DNA of 64,000 nt from Diplonema japonicum. Its lineage: Eukaryota; Euglenozoa; Diplonemea; Diplonemida; Diplonemidae. A model generated the notes under the pieces. It was not told the DNA's origin. It did no database searches and saw only the letters and a program-made list of their open reading frames with translations. Positions 9,417 through 18,885 of this stretch are shown here, piece after piece (the first letter of the stretch is position 1; the number at the start of each line of letters is the position of its first letter). The stretch covers positions 744,001 to 808,000 of the forward strand of contig OZ025648.1 in assembly GCA_964019335.1 (NCBI GenBank), in the 5' to 3' direction. The translations under genes were made by a program, and so were the position numbers.

Positions 9417-12400
9417 ATGACAGCCATGGCCGACTGTGCAGTGAACATAGGTACTATGCGAAAAAGCGAACTTGAAAAAATATTGGAAAATGCAAAACGG
9501 CATAACGTAGACAGCGTACTGCTGATAGGTGGGAACGCGCAAAAATCCAAAGCCTGCTTGGAGCTCGCGCGAGACGAAACTCTTGTCAAAATAGGTGTGA
9601 AAATGGTGTGCTGTGCGGGTGTGCATCCAACCGAGTCGCTCTCCTGGAACGACAGCACCGAACAGACTCTGATATCTTGTCTGTCCGACCCGCTCTGTGT
9701 GGCAGTGGGTGAATGCGGCCTTTCATACGTAAAAGATGCCCCACCTCAGGAGGTTCAAAAATGGGTGTTTTCCCGACAAGTCTCGCTTGCTCAAAAACTT
9801 TCCCTCCCCATCTTTGCACACCAGCGTGGCCACTCCCAACACGATCTCCTCTCAACCCTCACCCCGGAGATGTACCCTTCAACGGTCATTCATTGTTTTA
9901 CAGGTTCCCTCGAGACCCTGCGCACCTACCTAACCTCAGGGTGCTGCGTGTCGTTCTCAGGATGGCTCGCACTTAAAGACAAAGGCTTCCCTTTAAGACA
10001 TTCCCTTTCAAAGATCCCCATTGCTTCGTACTTGAAGCAGATATTATTAGAGACAGACACACCGTTTTTAAAGCCCGACCTGTATGATACGGATGTGAAG
10101 TGTTCGGAGAAAAAAGAAAGCAGCGAACCCGCAGATGTTGTGCTGGTGGCGAAGTGTTTCAGCGAGGTGTCGGGGCTTTCGGAACAAGAGGTTCGGAAGG
10201 CGACGCACGACAACTTCTGGAGGATGTTCGGGAGGAAGGGTGGCCACGGCCATGGTACTGTGGTCAGGGTGCAGCATGGATCGGGTAAGAAAAAGAAGAA
10301 CTATTCGTCGGACGCGCCGAAGTTCATTGTGCCGCACACGCTCGCACGTCTTGCGAAGCAAATGCGCGGTGTGGGCATCGACACCATCATGATGAACACC
10401 AACGGCGTCGCGAAGCTGCTTGAAGCAGCAACCACTGAGAACCGCATCATCCTTTTACGGCATGCGAAAAGCATCTCAACAGAACGCCTCGACACCACAA
10501 AGTGGCTGAAGCTGAGCTCCGACCACACCCGCGAACAAGTCGCGCAAGTCCTCTCCACCTACAACTTGTACCCCAACGAGTCGGATCTCCAAAAACGATG
10601 CGTCGTCTGCAACGCCTGCAAATGGCATCGTGAAACGCACAGCAACGCCCGCAGCGAGATAGGCGACATCGCTGCCAACCACAAGATCTTCCGTTGCGGG
10701 GGGTGCAGGAAGCTGTACTGGGAGGGGGGTATTTTCCGAAAGGCGCAGAAGCACTTCAGAGCCCTCTACATCGACAAGAAGGAAGGCACTGAGGAGAACG
10801 AGGAGAGCCCCGTCTCGCCACCTCCCTGCAAGGAGCGCTGCAAGAAACAAGGTGCTGCGAAGAACTTAAGCAAGAAGGAAGTACACCTGCTGTTCATCCA
10901 CAACAGGTACGGTGTCGTACTGTTCGAAGCTCTGGGGAAATCAACGGCAGGTGCTAAATGGGAAATAGCCAAGACCCACGTGCTAGAACTAGGGGACAGA
11001 CCCTACTCAAGGAAGCCGGAGGTGGACCCTGCATCGGAGGTGAACTGGGACGAAGCAGTGATGCAAGCAGTGAAGCGGCTTGCCCGAGTGTATCTTGGCC
11101 TAGAGGTGAAGCGGAGCCAGGTGCGACCGGCAATCGACTCCGAGACAGGTGAGGAGATCGTGAAGGGGCGCAGGACGTACTTTGTAGTCCAGCTCTTCGA
11201 CAGTGACTCCGCTCCAAAGGGCACCGATGGGGCGCGGCCGCCCCTGTCCGGCGAGGATTTCTGGCTGCGCAGCTCATGCCCCTTCACTTTCGTCGCCAAC
11301 CTCAACGATGCCTCAGGCATGGTCAAGCGCAGCATGCCGGGCAGTGCAGGCAAGGTCGATGTCGTTGGCTCTGCTGTTCTCAAGTGGATGTCTCTAAGGA
11401 TCTTCACCAAGAAGATAGCTAACATACCCCGCACTGCGGCCCCCGTTGTCCTCGATGCCAGCTCCGAGCTGCTCAACTTCACCGCCGCCACCGCACACGG
11501 CGAGTACATCACATCCATAGCACAAGTTACAACCAAGCTGCGTTCCAAAGGAGTCGCACACCCTGACCACACGAGGGCACTATGGGACTGGCGCCCGAGG
11601 CATCTGGGAGGGTCCTACGTGCCGTCCGTCGAGAAGTACCTTGAAAAAGACGACCCCCCACCCGACCCAAGTGCGGGCATGCTGACCCCGATGAGACTGT
11701 GGCGGTGGTTCAACACAAACATCACACCACATGAAGGGGCGATACTAGCAAAGGTGAAGGCGATCCAGAAGCAGGTTCAGAGCGTAGTGGGGGAGGTGGT
11801 GGTGTTTGGCAGCACCGCGACAGGAGTAGCGGACAAGGACAGCTACGATGTGGACATGCAAGTGGTAGGTGCGTGGGATGAAGAAAACGAGAAGCAGCAC
11901 CTCATGGAACTGGCGGACAAGCTTCAAGCATCTGACATATTCGAAGTGGGGGAAATAACACCTGTACTCTCTGCGAGGGTCCCGGTGCTGAAAACCTTTG
12001 TGGGAACTGTTCCTGTGGACTTCACACTACGTTGCGAAGGGTGCTTCAACTCAAAGCTGTTCCGTGCTTACTTCGAACAGAAGCCATTTGTCCGCCCTTT
12101 GGCGTATGTTGTAAAGCGTTGGGGTGCGTGGTCCGGTGTCAAGTCACGAACGGTAGGCTGGTTCACTTCATACAGCTTACAACTGCTGCTGATCTACTCC
12201 CTCCTCCACAGTGGGTCCGTCGTCTTCGAGCCGTTGGAGAAAACAGTGCCTGTGATCGATAGTTACTCTGACGTTACGGGTGTTACCGACGCGCAGGTTG
12301 GGACGGCACTTGGTTACTTCTTCTGGTACTATGGGTGGAAGCATGACTGGGACAATGACGTGGTTTGTATTATGTCGCCAGTGCAAAAAGGTGTTCCGCT

Positions 12401-12624
12401 GACGAAGGCTGAGCTAGGGTGGGAGGATGCCCCTGCTGCAGTGCGCGACCCTTTTGAACAAGACCTCAACCTTACAAGGCGAAGCAAGGATAAGATATTG
12501 ACTGATGTATGTTTGAGGACGGGGAAAAAAAAAAAAAAAATCACAGATTTCACGGAGGTTTCGATTGTCGTATTCTGCGCTTGAGTCAGGTGGCCTGCAG
12601 TCCCTGTTTAGCGACACTGGGTAG
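9417..12624 (+). CDS. TatD-like hydrolase + Mut7-C domain + poly(A)/U polymerase-type nucleotidyltransferase fusion
   Basis: Exons 9417-12506 and 12547-12624 (40-nt intron) give 1,055 residues. Residues 1-270 are TATDN1/TatD-like: E99 (GECGL), H135 (FAHQR), H159 (IHCFTG) and D214 (ETDTPF) are kept, but the N-terminal HxH pair is not visible. About 300-450 is a Mut7-C domain with a zinc ribbon (C395/C398, C427/C430); the acidic residues expected in its PIN-like core (FLVD..., TRD) read FIVPH and LRHAK. About 490-670 is unassigned. About 750-1055 is a non-canonical nucleotidyltransferase: G798-S799, D811/D813 and D868 form an intact catalytic triad, followed by a PAP-associated domain. Using the intron restores a normal PAP C-terminus (ISRRFRLSYSAL) where read-through gives a lysine run. 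Likely an RNA 3'-end processing or tailing enzyme; compartment unknown. Confidence 0.85.
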
Positions 12625-12879
12625 ATATCCAGTGGTGTCTTGGGTCGTTTTTTATTTATTTATATTCTCCCCTTCTCTCCTCCATTTTTTTTAATCTCCC
12701 TTCGTTCTTCTCTTTCCTTTCAAAGGATGCAGGGAGGGTGTCGAGAGAGAGAAACAAACCCGGGAGAATGAAAAAAAAAAAAAGAAGAAGAAAGAAGGAT
12801 TTTAAAAAAAAAAAAAGAAAGAAACACCTGCGTGTTTCTAGACTTCTTGTTCACTCGTTCTCTCACATTGTATTTAAAC

Positions 12880-12914
<35 letters not shown>

Positions 12915-13103
12915 CCTCGCCAGTTCTTTCTCCGCAGTATCGTGTGGAAACATTTTTTTTTTTTCCCTCTTTTTTTTTTTGATAAAAAAGAACACGCCTC
13001 CACTACACAAAACCACGTTATTCCCCCCCCCCCTATTTTCTTCTTTTTAAAAAAAAAAAAGGGAGGGGTGTTGGGTTAACCCCACCAATCTAAAAAAAGA
13101 AAA
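12625..13103. other. Spacer with A and T runs
   Basis: T tracts at 12882-12914 and 12953-12980, C run near 13023, A run near 13050. No gene seen. Confidence 0.6.
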
Positions 13104-13885
13104 ATGTTGTTGATGGGGAAAACCAATGTGTTCCGGCAAGTAGGCGATCTGCTGCATCTGATGTCTGTGCTCATTGTGTTATATAAAATGTTGAGGTTGA
13201 AGTCTTGCGTGGGTCTCTCGTTGAAGAGCCAATTCGCATATGCTATTGTGTTCACAGCAAGATACCTGCCTACAATCTTCCACACACAATCGTTGTACCT
13301 TCTGGCCATGAAGCTGTTCTTTTTATCGACCAGCTGGTTCATAGTCTATTTAATGAGGTTCAAAATCCCATACAAAGCGTCTTACGACCCGAAGCTCGAC
13401 AGTTTCAAGATGCGATATTTGTTCATGGCCGCTGCCTTCATGGCTCTTATTTTTCATTATGACAATCCTCACCTTTTTATCGAGGTATGGGAGAATAAAA
13501 AATAAAAAAAAGAATTCTCAAAAAAAAATTTTTTTTTCAGATGCTGTGGACGTTCAGCGAATACCTCGAGGCGGTTGCCATCATGCCACAACTCCTCCTT
13601 CTCAACACGATAATCGAGCAAGGCAGGCCTTGGGAACTACTTACTTCGCATTACGTGTTCTGTCTTGGCCTCTACAGGTTTTTCTACGTTATCAATTGGA
13701 TCTATCGATACATTTACGAAAGTATGTAGTGCAATAGGGGGGGGGGGGGGGTGAAAGAAAACCACTCAGATCGCTGGAACTGGGTTGATACCACGTCCGG
13801 GATAATCCAAACCCTGCTTTATGCCGACTTCTTCTACACCTATATCAACGGCCTCGCTAAGTTGCGAGTAAGTTTGCCCAAATGA
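13104..13885 (+). CDS. ERD2: ER lumen protein-retaining (KDEL) receptor
   Basis: Exons 13104-13484, 13541-13721 and 13770-13885 (introns 56 and 48 nt) give 225 residues. The start ([20 protein letters not shown]) and [24 protein letters not shown] and the end [11 protein letters not shown]...KLRVSLPK match ERD2 along its whole length. It is a seven-helix Golgi receptor that returns KDEL-tagged ER proteins by COPI vesicles. For intron 2 two AGs are possible (after GTGAAAG or CCACTCAG); I chose the second because it gives the spacing between RYIYE and [11 protein letters not shown] seen in animal and plant receptors. Five extra residues precede the usual start. Intron 2 contains a G20 run. Identification is secure. 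Confidence 0.95.
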
Positions 13886-14135
13886 TTTTTTTTTTCTCTT
13901 TTTTTTTTCTCCATCCCCCTTCGCCACCCCCCTTTTTTTTTAAAAAAAAAAAAGTGTACAATATTTTAAGAATTAAAAAAAAAAAAAGAAGAAGAAGAAG
14001 AAGAAGGAACGAGAAAAAACTTTTTTAAAAAAAGGGGATAATGGAAAAAAAGAATAAAAAGAGGGGAATGAAAAAAACAAAAGAAAATTGCTCGTGTGCA
14101 CTCATGAGATGAGATTGTTTGCCAAGTTAGCCTTC

Positions 14136-14168
<33 letters not shown>

Positions 14169-14272
14169 TTTGGCAATCTGCTTTTTCTTTTTCCCCTTCA
14201 CTTTTTGCATTTTTTTTTCTTTCTCGTTCTCACTACCCTACAGTTCACTTTCTCAGCAACGACTGAGCAGAC
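13886..14272. other. Spacer and 5' leader of array copy 1
   Basis: Contains GAA repeats (13987-14008) and a T28-class run (14140-14167). The stretch 14210-14270 is a C/T tract with three successive AGs (CAG ending at 14243, 14256 and 14270), just before the ATG at 14273. It is unrelated to the leader of copies 2-4. Confidence 0.6.
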
Positions 14273-17200
14273 ATGACGAGCTTCACACGGGTCGGCACTG
14301 TGCTTGCAGTGGCCAGCATGGTGGGGTGCCAGTGCACCGGGATGGGTGGCCCATGGTACGACTCCGCAACAGAGGACGTGATGACGGTGAGCGAAGCGGG
14401 GTGCGTGCTGAGCAGCAAGTACGGAAAGGTTCGCGTGACGGGGAAGAAGGTGTCCCCCGAGGGAGGACTGCTTGCCGCTATCGGTGTGGAGGGCCAGTGG
14501 GACTCCTTCGGCTCGCGCATCAAGTGGAGCAACGGGGTGACGTGGACGAAGAAGGTCGGCACCGAGGAGCTGCTGACGGAGCTGCGGGACCTGAAGGACA
14601 AGCACTCCGACGCGATGGGCAGGATCGACGCTCTTGAGACGACCGTGACGCGTCTCTCGTCGTGCTGCAACTCCACTTCACCTGGGACGCCCACTTCCCC
14701 TGCTGATGTCGATGCCCTGAAGCAGTCCCTTGACGACCTGAGCGAGCGGGTGGACCTCCTGAACAAGTCGCGCACCGGCCCCGCAGGCCGCGACGGCTAC
14801 TGCATGACCACCCCGAACACCACCGAGGTCTACGTCCCGAAGCAGGTCTTCGTCCACAACAGATACACCCCGACCTCGACCTGCACAGGGGAGACCGTCA
14901 ACGATGACGGCTGCCGCTGGTCCTTCCACATGGAGAAGGTGCTGAACATCAGGGTGGGCGACACACTTGTCTTCTGGCGCCACGACTCGAAGGTGCACGA
15001 CCTGTGGGAGTTCCAGACAGAGGCCGCCTTCGACGGATGCGACTTCTCAAAGGCGACCCTGCGTGTCGGCTCCACCGAGTTCGCCAGCTTTGAAGACACC
15101 AGAAACTACACCATGACCTTCACTGCTGCGGGAGACCACTTCTTCGGGGCGAAGTTCCCCGACTCAATGGTCACCAACGAGGTGAAGAAGAGGGAGCTGT
15201 GCTGGGATCCTACAGACCCCCCCACCGGGGCTGTCGCGGGGCAGATGCTCGGGTTTGGTGAGGGCTCGAAGATCACGATCCGTGTCCTGGACCCCACGAA
15301 GGAGGAGATGGTGACTTGCCCGCTTTACGACCCCTCGAAGTACGGTGTGAAGGACGGGAAGGCCGCCGACTCGGAGTCTGTGGAGAAGCTGAAGGGGACG
15401 GTGGCCGCCTTGGGGCGCCAGCTCATCTTGGCGGAGGCGAGGACGGCGGAGCGGGTGCGCGAGCAAGGGCAGTCCGGGCTGACGCTGACACGGTCTGTGG
15501 AGCAAGGCTCCGACGCCTACTACGAGCCGAGCTACGGGTCGATGGGGGCGGCGAACATCCACAACCACGCGAACACACACCACACGATAGGCCTCGGGGA
15601 GTTCGGGGCTGTCCTGAACGGTGTGCAGTTCACGACACGCCACAACGACTACTCCTTGGTGCAGCCCGACCCGACGCTGAGCCCCGACGACTACAAGAGC
15701 GAGTGGCCCCCGAAGGCCTCTGCGATCGAAGGCCCGGAGGTTCCTCCGGCGGTGCTGGGCGCTGGGACGGTCCCCGAACAGGTGGCCGAGATGAGGGAGT
15801 GGTTCAAGGCCTTCCACACGCAGAACAAGACGCACCGGAACTACCCCGACTACTTCAAACCTGTGTTGTGCTACCTCGAGGGGACGTGGGCGGAGCCAGC
15901 GGAGGAGGTGGCGGAACCCTTCAACTCCGAGAGGCACCACATCGACGCCGACTCGTGGATGGACCTGCACGAGAAGCTGAACTTCATGTTCAACAATGGA
16001 CAGAAGCACATCCTGGAGAACCTTGCCTTCCTCCCGACCGCGATCCGCGGGATCCGCGAGGGGACCGTGTTCGAGCCACGCGAGGCACAATGGTTCTACA
16101 GGATCTCCTGCAGGCCGGTGAAGAACGATATCCCGACAGAGCGGTTCAGGGTGAAGAACGACCTGCACGTGCAGATGAAGCAGTACAAACCTGCGACGAG
16201 GAAGGAGCTCGGCTCGACCCCTCACGCCTTGTTTGAGATGAACCCGAAGCTGCAGGCGGACTGGGCACCCGGGGCGAAGTGGAAAAGAGGCGCCACTACA
16301 ATGGAGTACGTGGACGAACTGATGTCGGACATCCCTGGGTTTGACGGACCACAGGCGTCACTCATGACGGACGAGTCGTTCGGGGTGCTGTGCGAGACGC
16401 TGAACGGGACGACAACACTCGACACGGCGCGGTACACGCGACACTTCTCCCTCGGGCACATCGACGCAATGGGGCGGACCGCGAAGAGGCGTGGCTTCAA
16501 CGACTACCTCTTCGCGGCGCAGACGACGCACCCGAAGGTGTCGCCCTTGACGACCTGTGGGAACCCCGACTTCGACGGGAGGAACACGGTGGCCCCGGAC
16601 CCGGTGGACACAGCGAGGCAGGCAGAGTGCCAGAAGATCACGACGAGGGAGGGGTGCACGACGACCTGGGAGGCGGCGGAGGTGAAGGCGGCGGAAGGGG
16701 CGAAGTGCTCATGGGCCGGGGCGAAGGTCGGCTGCATCTACAAGAAGTGCTGGACGCAGCGCTGGTCGTACGCGATCCCCCTCGAGGTCGTGTACCTCAC
16801 CCCACTCCTGAAGTGGAACCCTTACAACATCGAGTACCACGAGAAGAAGACCCCCGGCTACGACGCGGTGAAGAAGATGACAACGAACACAGGGCTCTCT
16901 CCAGGGACACCCTTCAAGGGAAGCAGGCAGGACCTGTTCTTCAGAACCCCTGCAGAGCTGTTCAAGGATCAACTGCACCCGGACCCCGCCGACTCGTCGG
17001 GGGGCGAGACCTTCGTGGAGGACAAGAACGGGGTGGTGAGGAAGACGCGGGCCTCGGGGACCTGGGTGTTCACCCCGGAGATCGAAGGGGTGGGGGCCGT
17101 GCGGACGAGGTACCCCGTGTTCCCTGTCCACGAGCATGGGAACACGGTCTGGAAGGAGGCAAAGGCTGTGGCGGACCTGGTGATGATGAAGGACACGAAC

Positions 17201-17563
17201 GCGGACGTGCGGGAGGTGATCAACGAGGCAAGAGGGGGCGGGTTCGGGGTGGAGCTGAGGCTGGGTGGCGGGGGCCACGACCACTACATCAAGATCGAGC
17301 CGGAGGAGCTGGAGCAGGCCCGGGCCGGGACCAAGACAGAGTTCCTGAAGATCAGCGACACACGCAACGCCCACGCCCACACCGTGATGGTGGTATACGA
17401 CCGCACTGCAAAGAAGTGGAACCTCAAGGCATGCAATCAGAACAACAACTTCGTCCCTTGCCCAGCCAGCGTCATCGCCTCCGGTGGCTGCGCCTCGTCC
17501 CCCGTCAACTGCTGCGCAGGGAAGTGCCCCGACGGACACTTCTACCTCGCACCGCCATTCTGA
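14273..17563 (+). CDS. Secreted histidine-rich protein with phytocyanin-like domain, array copy 1
   Basis: 1,096 residues, no intron, GC-rich with strong preference for C/G-ending codons, which suggests high expression. Signal peptide (VGTVLAVASMVGC), a small N-terminal beta module ending in RIKWSNGVTW, a leucine-heptad coiled coil (about 95-165), a short collagen-like GPAGRDG, then a phytocyanin-like cupredoxin domain (about 180-312; H242, C256, H289). The usual Cys-x4-His copper ligands are not evident. The long middle part is histidine- and aromatic-rich (NIHNHANTHH) with several cysteines. The C-terminus has two H-x-H motifs (GGGHDHY, NAHAHTV) and a final cysteine-rich tail. A metal-binding secreted or surface protein is inferred; the family is not known to me. 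This copy starts MTSF instead of MSF because the repeat begins inside its second codon. Confidence 0.8.
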   Translation: MTSFTRVGTVLAVASMVGCQCTGMGGPWYDSATEDVMTVSEAGCVLSSKYGKVRVTGKKVSPEGGLLAAIGVEGQWDSFGSRIKWSNGVTWTKKVGTEELLTELRDLKDKHSDAMGRIDALETTVTRLSSCCNSTSPGTPTSPADVDALKQSLDDLSERVDLLNKSRTGPAGRDGYCMTTPNTTEVYVPKQVFVHNRYTPTSTCTGETVNDDGCRWSFHMEKVLNIRVGDTLVFWRHDSKVHDLWEFQTEAAFDGCDFSKATLRVGSTEFASFEDTRNYTMTFTAAGDHFFGAKFPDSMVTNEVKKRELCWDPTDPPTGAVAGQMLGFGEGSKITIRVLDPTKEEMVTCPLYDPSKYGVKDGKAADSESVEKLKGTVAALGRQLILAEARTAERVREQGQSGLTLTRSVEQGSDAYYEPSYGSMGAANIHNHANTHHTIGLGEFGAVLNGVQFTTRHNDYSLVQPDPTLSPDDYKSEWPPKASAIEGPEVPPAVLGAGTVPEQVAEMREWFKAFHTQNKTHRNYPDYFKPVLCYLEGTWAEPAEEVAEPFNSERHHIDADSWMDLHEKLNFMFNNGQKHILENLAFLPTAIRGIREGTVFEPREAQWFYRISCRPVKNDIPTERFRVKNDLHVQMKQYKPATRKELGSTPHALFEMNPKLQADWAPGAKWKRGATTMEYVDELMSDIPGFDGPQASLMTDESFGVLCETLNGTTTLDTARYTRHFSLGHIDAMGRTAKRRGFNDYLFAAQTTHPKVSPLTTCGNPDFDGRNTVAPDPVDTARQAECQKITTREGCTTTWEAAEVKAAEGAKCSWAGAKVGCIYKKCWTQRWSYAIPLEVVYLTPLLKWNPYNIEYHEKKTPGYDAVKKMTTNTGLSPGTPFKGSRQDLFFRTPAELFKDQLHPDPADSSGGETFVEDKNGVVRKTRASGTWVFTPEIEGVGAVRTRYPVFPVHEHGNTVWKEAKAVADLVMMKDTNADVREVINEARGGGFGVELRLGGGGHDHYIKIEPEELEQARAGTKTEFLKISDTRNAHAHTVMVVYDRTAKKWNLKACNQNNNFVPCPASVIASGGCASSPVNCCAGKCPDGHFYLAPPF

Positions 17564-18885
17564 TAGAGGCCATAGTGATGAAGTGAAGGGGAAAAAAAAA
17601 AAGTAAAACGAATCATAAACCAATTCCTGTATTTTTTTTTCTTCCGATTATGTTTTTCTTTCCATTCGTTTTCTTCCCCCTCCAAGTTTCATTTGTTTTT
17701 GAACGGCTGTAGCTGTGATGTAGCATGAGCTTAAGGTTCGCTGTTCGTGTATCACCAACCCCAGTTTTTTTTTTGTTCTTGGATAATCAAGTAAGACTGG
17801 TTTGGGGTTCTATTGTTTAAGAAGAAGAAAAAAAAGAGAAACAAATGATGAATAAAGACAAAGGAGAGGAAAGGAGGCAGAAGAGAAGGGAAAAGAAAAC
17901 CAACAAAAAAAGAAGAAGAAAAAAGATAGCGTTGTAATTTTAATTTTACCCTCTAATATATCCACACAGAGCTCTTGGGTGGGCTTTGGGAATTTTTGGA
18001 TGTCAGTTGAAGATTTAGATTTTAGAATCCAGCCTTTTTAGGTGTGAATTTTGATTCTTATGATTAAAAAAAAGAACAAAGAACAAAGCAGGATATTCCA
18101 GAACACATGGTTTAAAAAAAGAAGAAGAAGAAAATGGGGGAAAACAAAGCAGCCATTGTGGATTGGTGTTGTGGGTTGCTGCTAACACTTCCCACCCTGT
18201 GACAATTTTATCTCCCCCCCTTTATTTTTGCGGCATTATCTTTGATGTCATAACTTTGCAAATATTCCTCTTTTTTTTTTAATATTTTTATTTTATTTAT
18301 TTTCTATTTATTCCCTCCCTCCTATCTCTGCTAAAAGAAGAAGAAAATGTAAAGAAAATAAAGAGAAAAACAAAAGGGATAACCTCTGCTGGATTTGCTT
18401 TTTTTTTTTCTTCTTTCTTTTTCCCTTTTTTTTAAATGCATGCTTGTACCCCCCCCCTTCATTCCGAGGCCTTGTGGTCAGAGATCGAGTGTAAAACAAA
18501 AACTGAAGGAAGGAAAAGGAAAAAAAATCTGAAGAGGGAAAACCCCCCCCCCCGAAAAAGAAGAAAGAAGCGTCGTGGTAACGCAAAAATCGTAAAATAA
18601 TTTCTGTTTTTTTGCTGTTATCCTCTCCTTCTTCCTCTTCTTCTTCTTCTCCTTCTTCATCCTTCCCTTACCTTTCTTTCTATTCCTCTTCTTTTATTTC
18701 AAGATAAACATGAAAAAAAAGGACTAAGAAAATACCAATAAAATGGCGTCATAAAACGCCACACTCGAGACCTCCTCCTTCGCTTCCCCTTCCCCTTCCC
18801 CACTTACTACCGTGTTGAGCATTATTTACCTTTTTCTTCCGTTTTAGTTCAAAAAAAAGAATCAAAAAAAATCAGAAGACACACG
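17564..18885. other. Array spacer 1 with leader of copy 2
   Basis: 1,322 bases of A/T- and purine-rich sequence. Visible structure: a foldback around 18149-18184 (AGCAGCC...GGTTGCTGCT), a small hairpin TGGCGT-CATAAA-ACGCCA at about 18743-18760, and a C/T tract ending TTCCGTTTTAG at 18847, followed by a 38-nt A-rich leader up to the ATG. No gene seen. Confidence 0.7.
18837..18847 (+). promoter_or_regulatory. Likely leader acceptor of array copy 2 (repeated for copies 3 and 4)
   Basis: TTCCGTTTTAG after a pyrimidine tract, 38 bases upstream of the ATG; the same site recurs at 23457 and 28067. Confidence 0.45.

Noticed and set aside
13722-13759. Alternative acceptor (GTGAAAG) for ERD2 intron 2
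   Set aside because: It would insert four extra residues in a spacing that is constant in KDEL receptors; the CCACTCAG acceptor gives the expected length.
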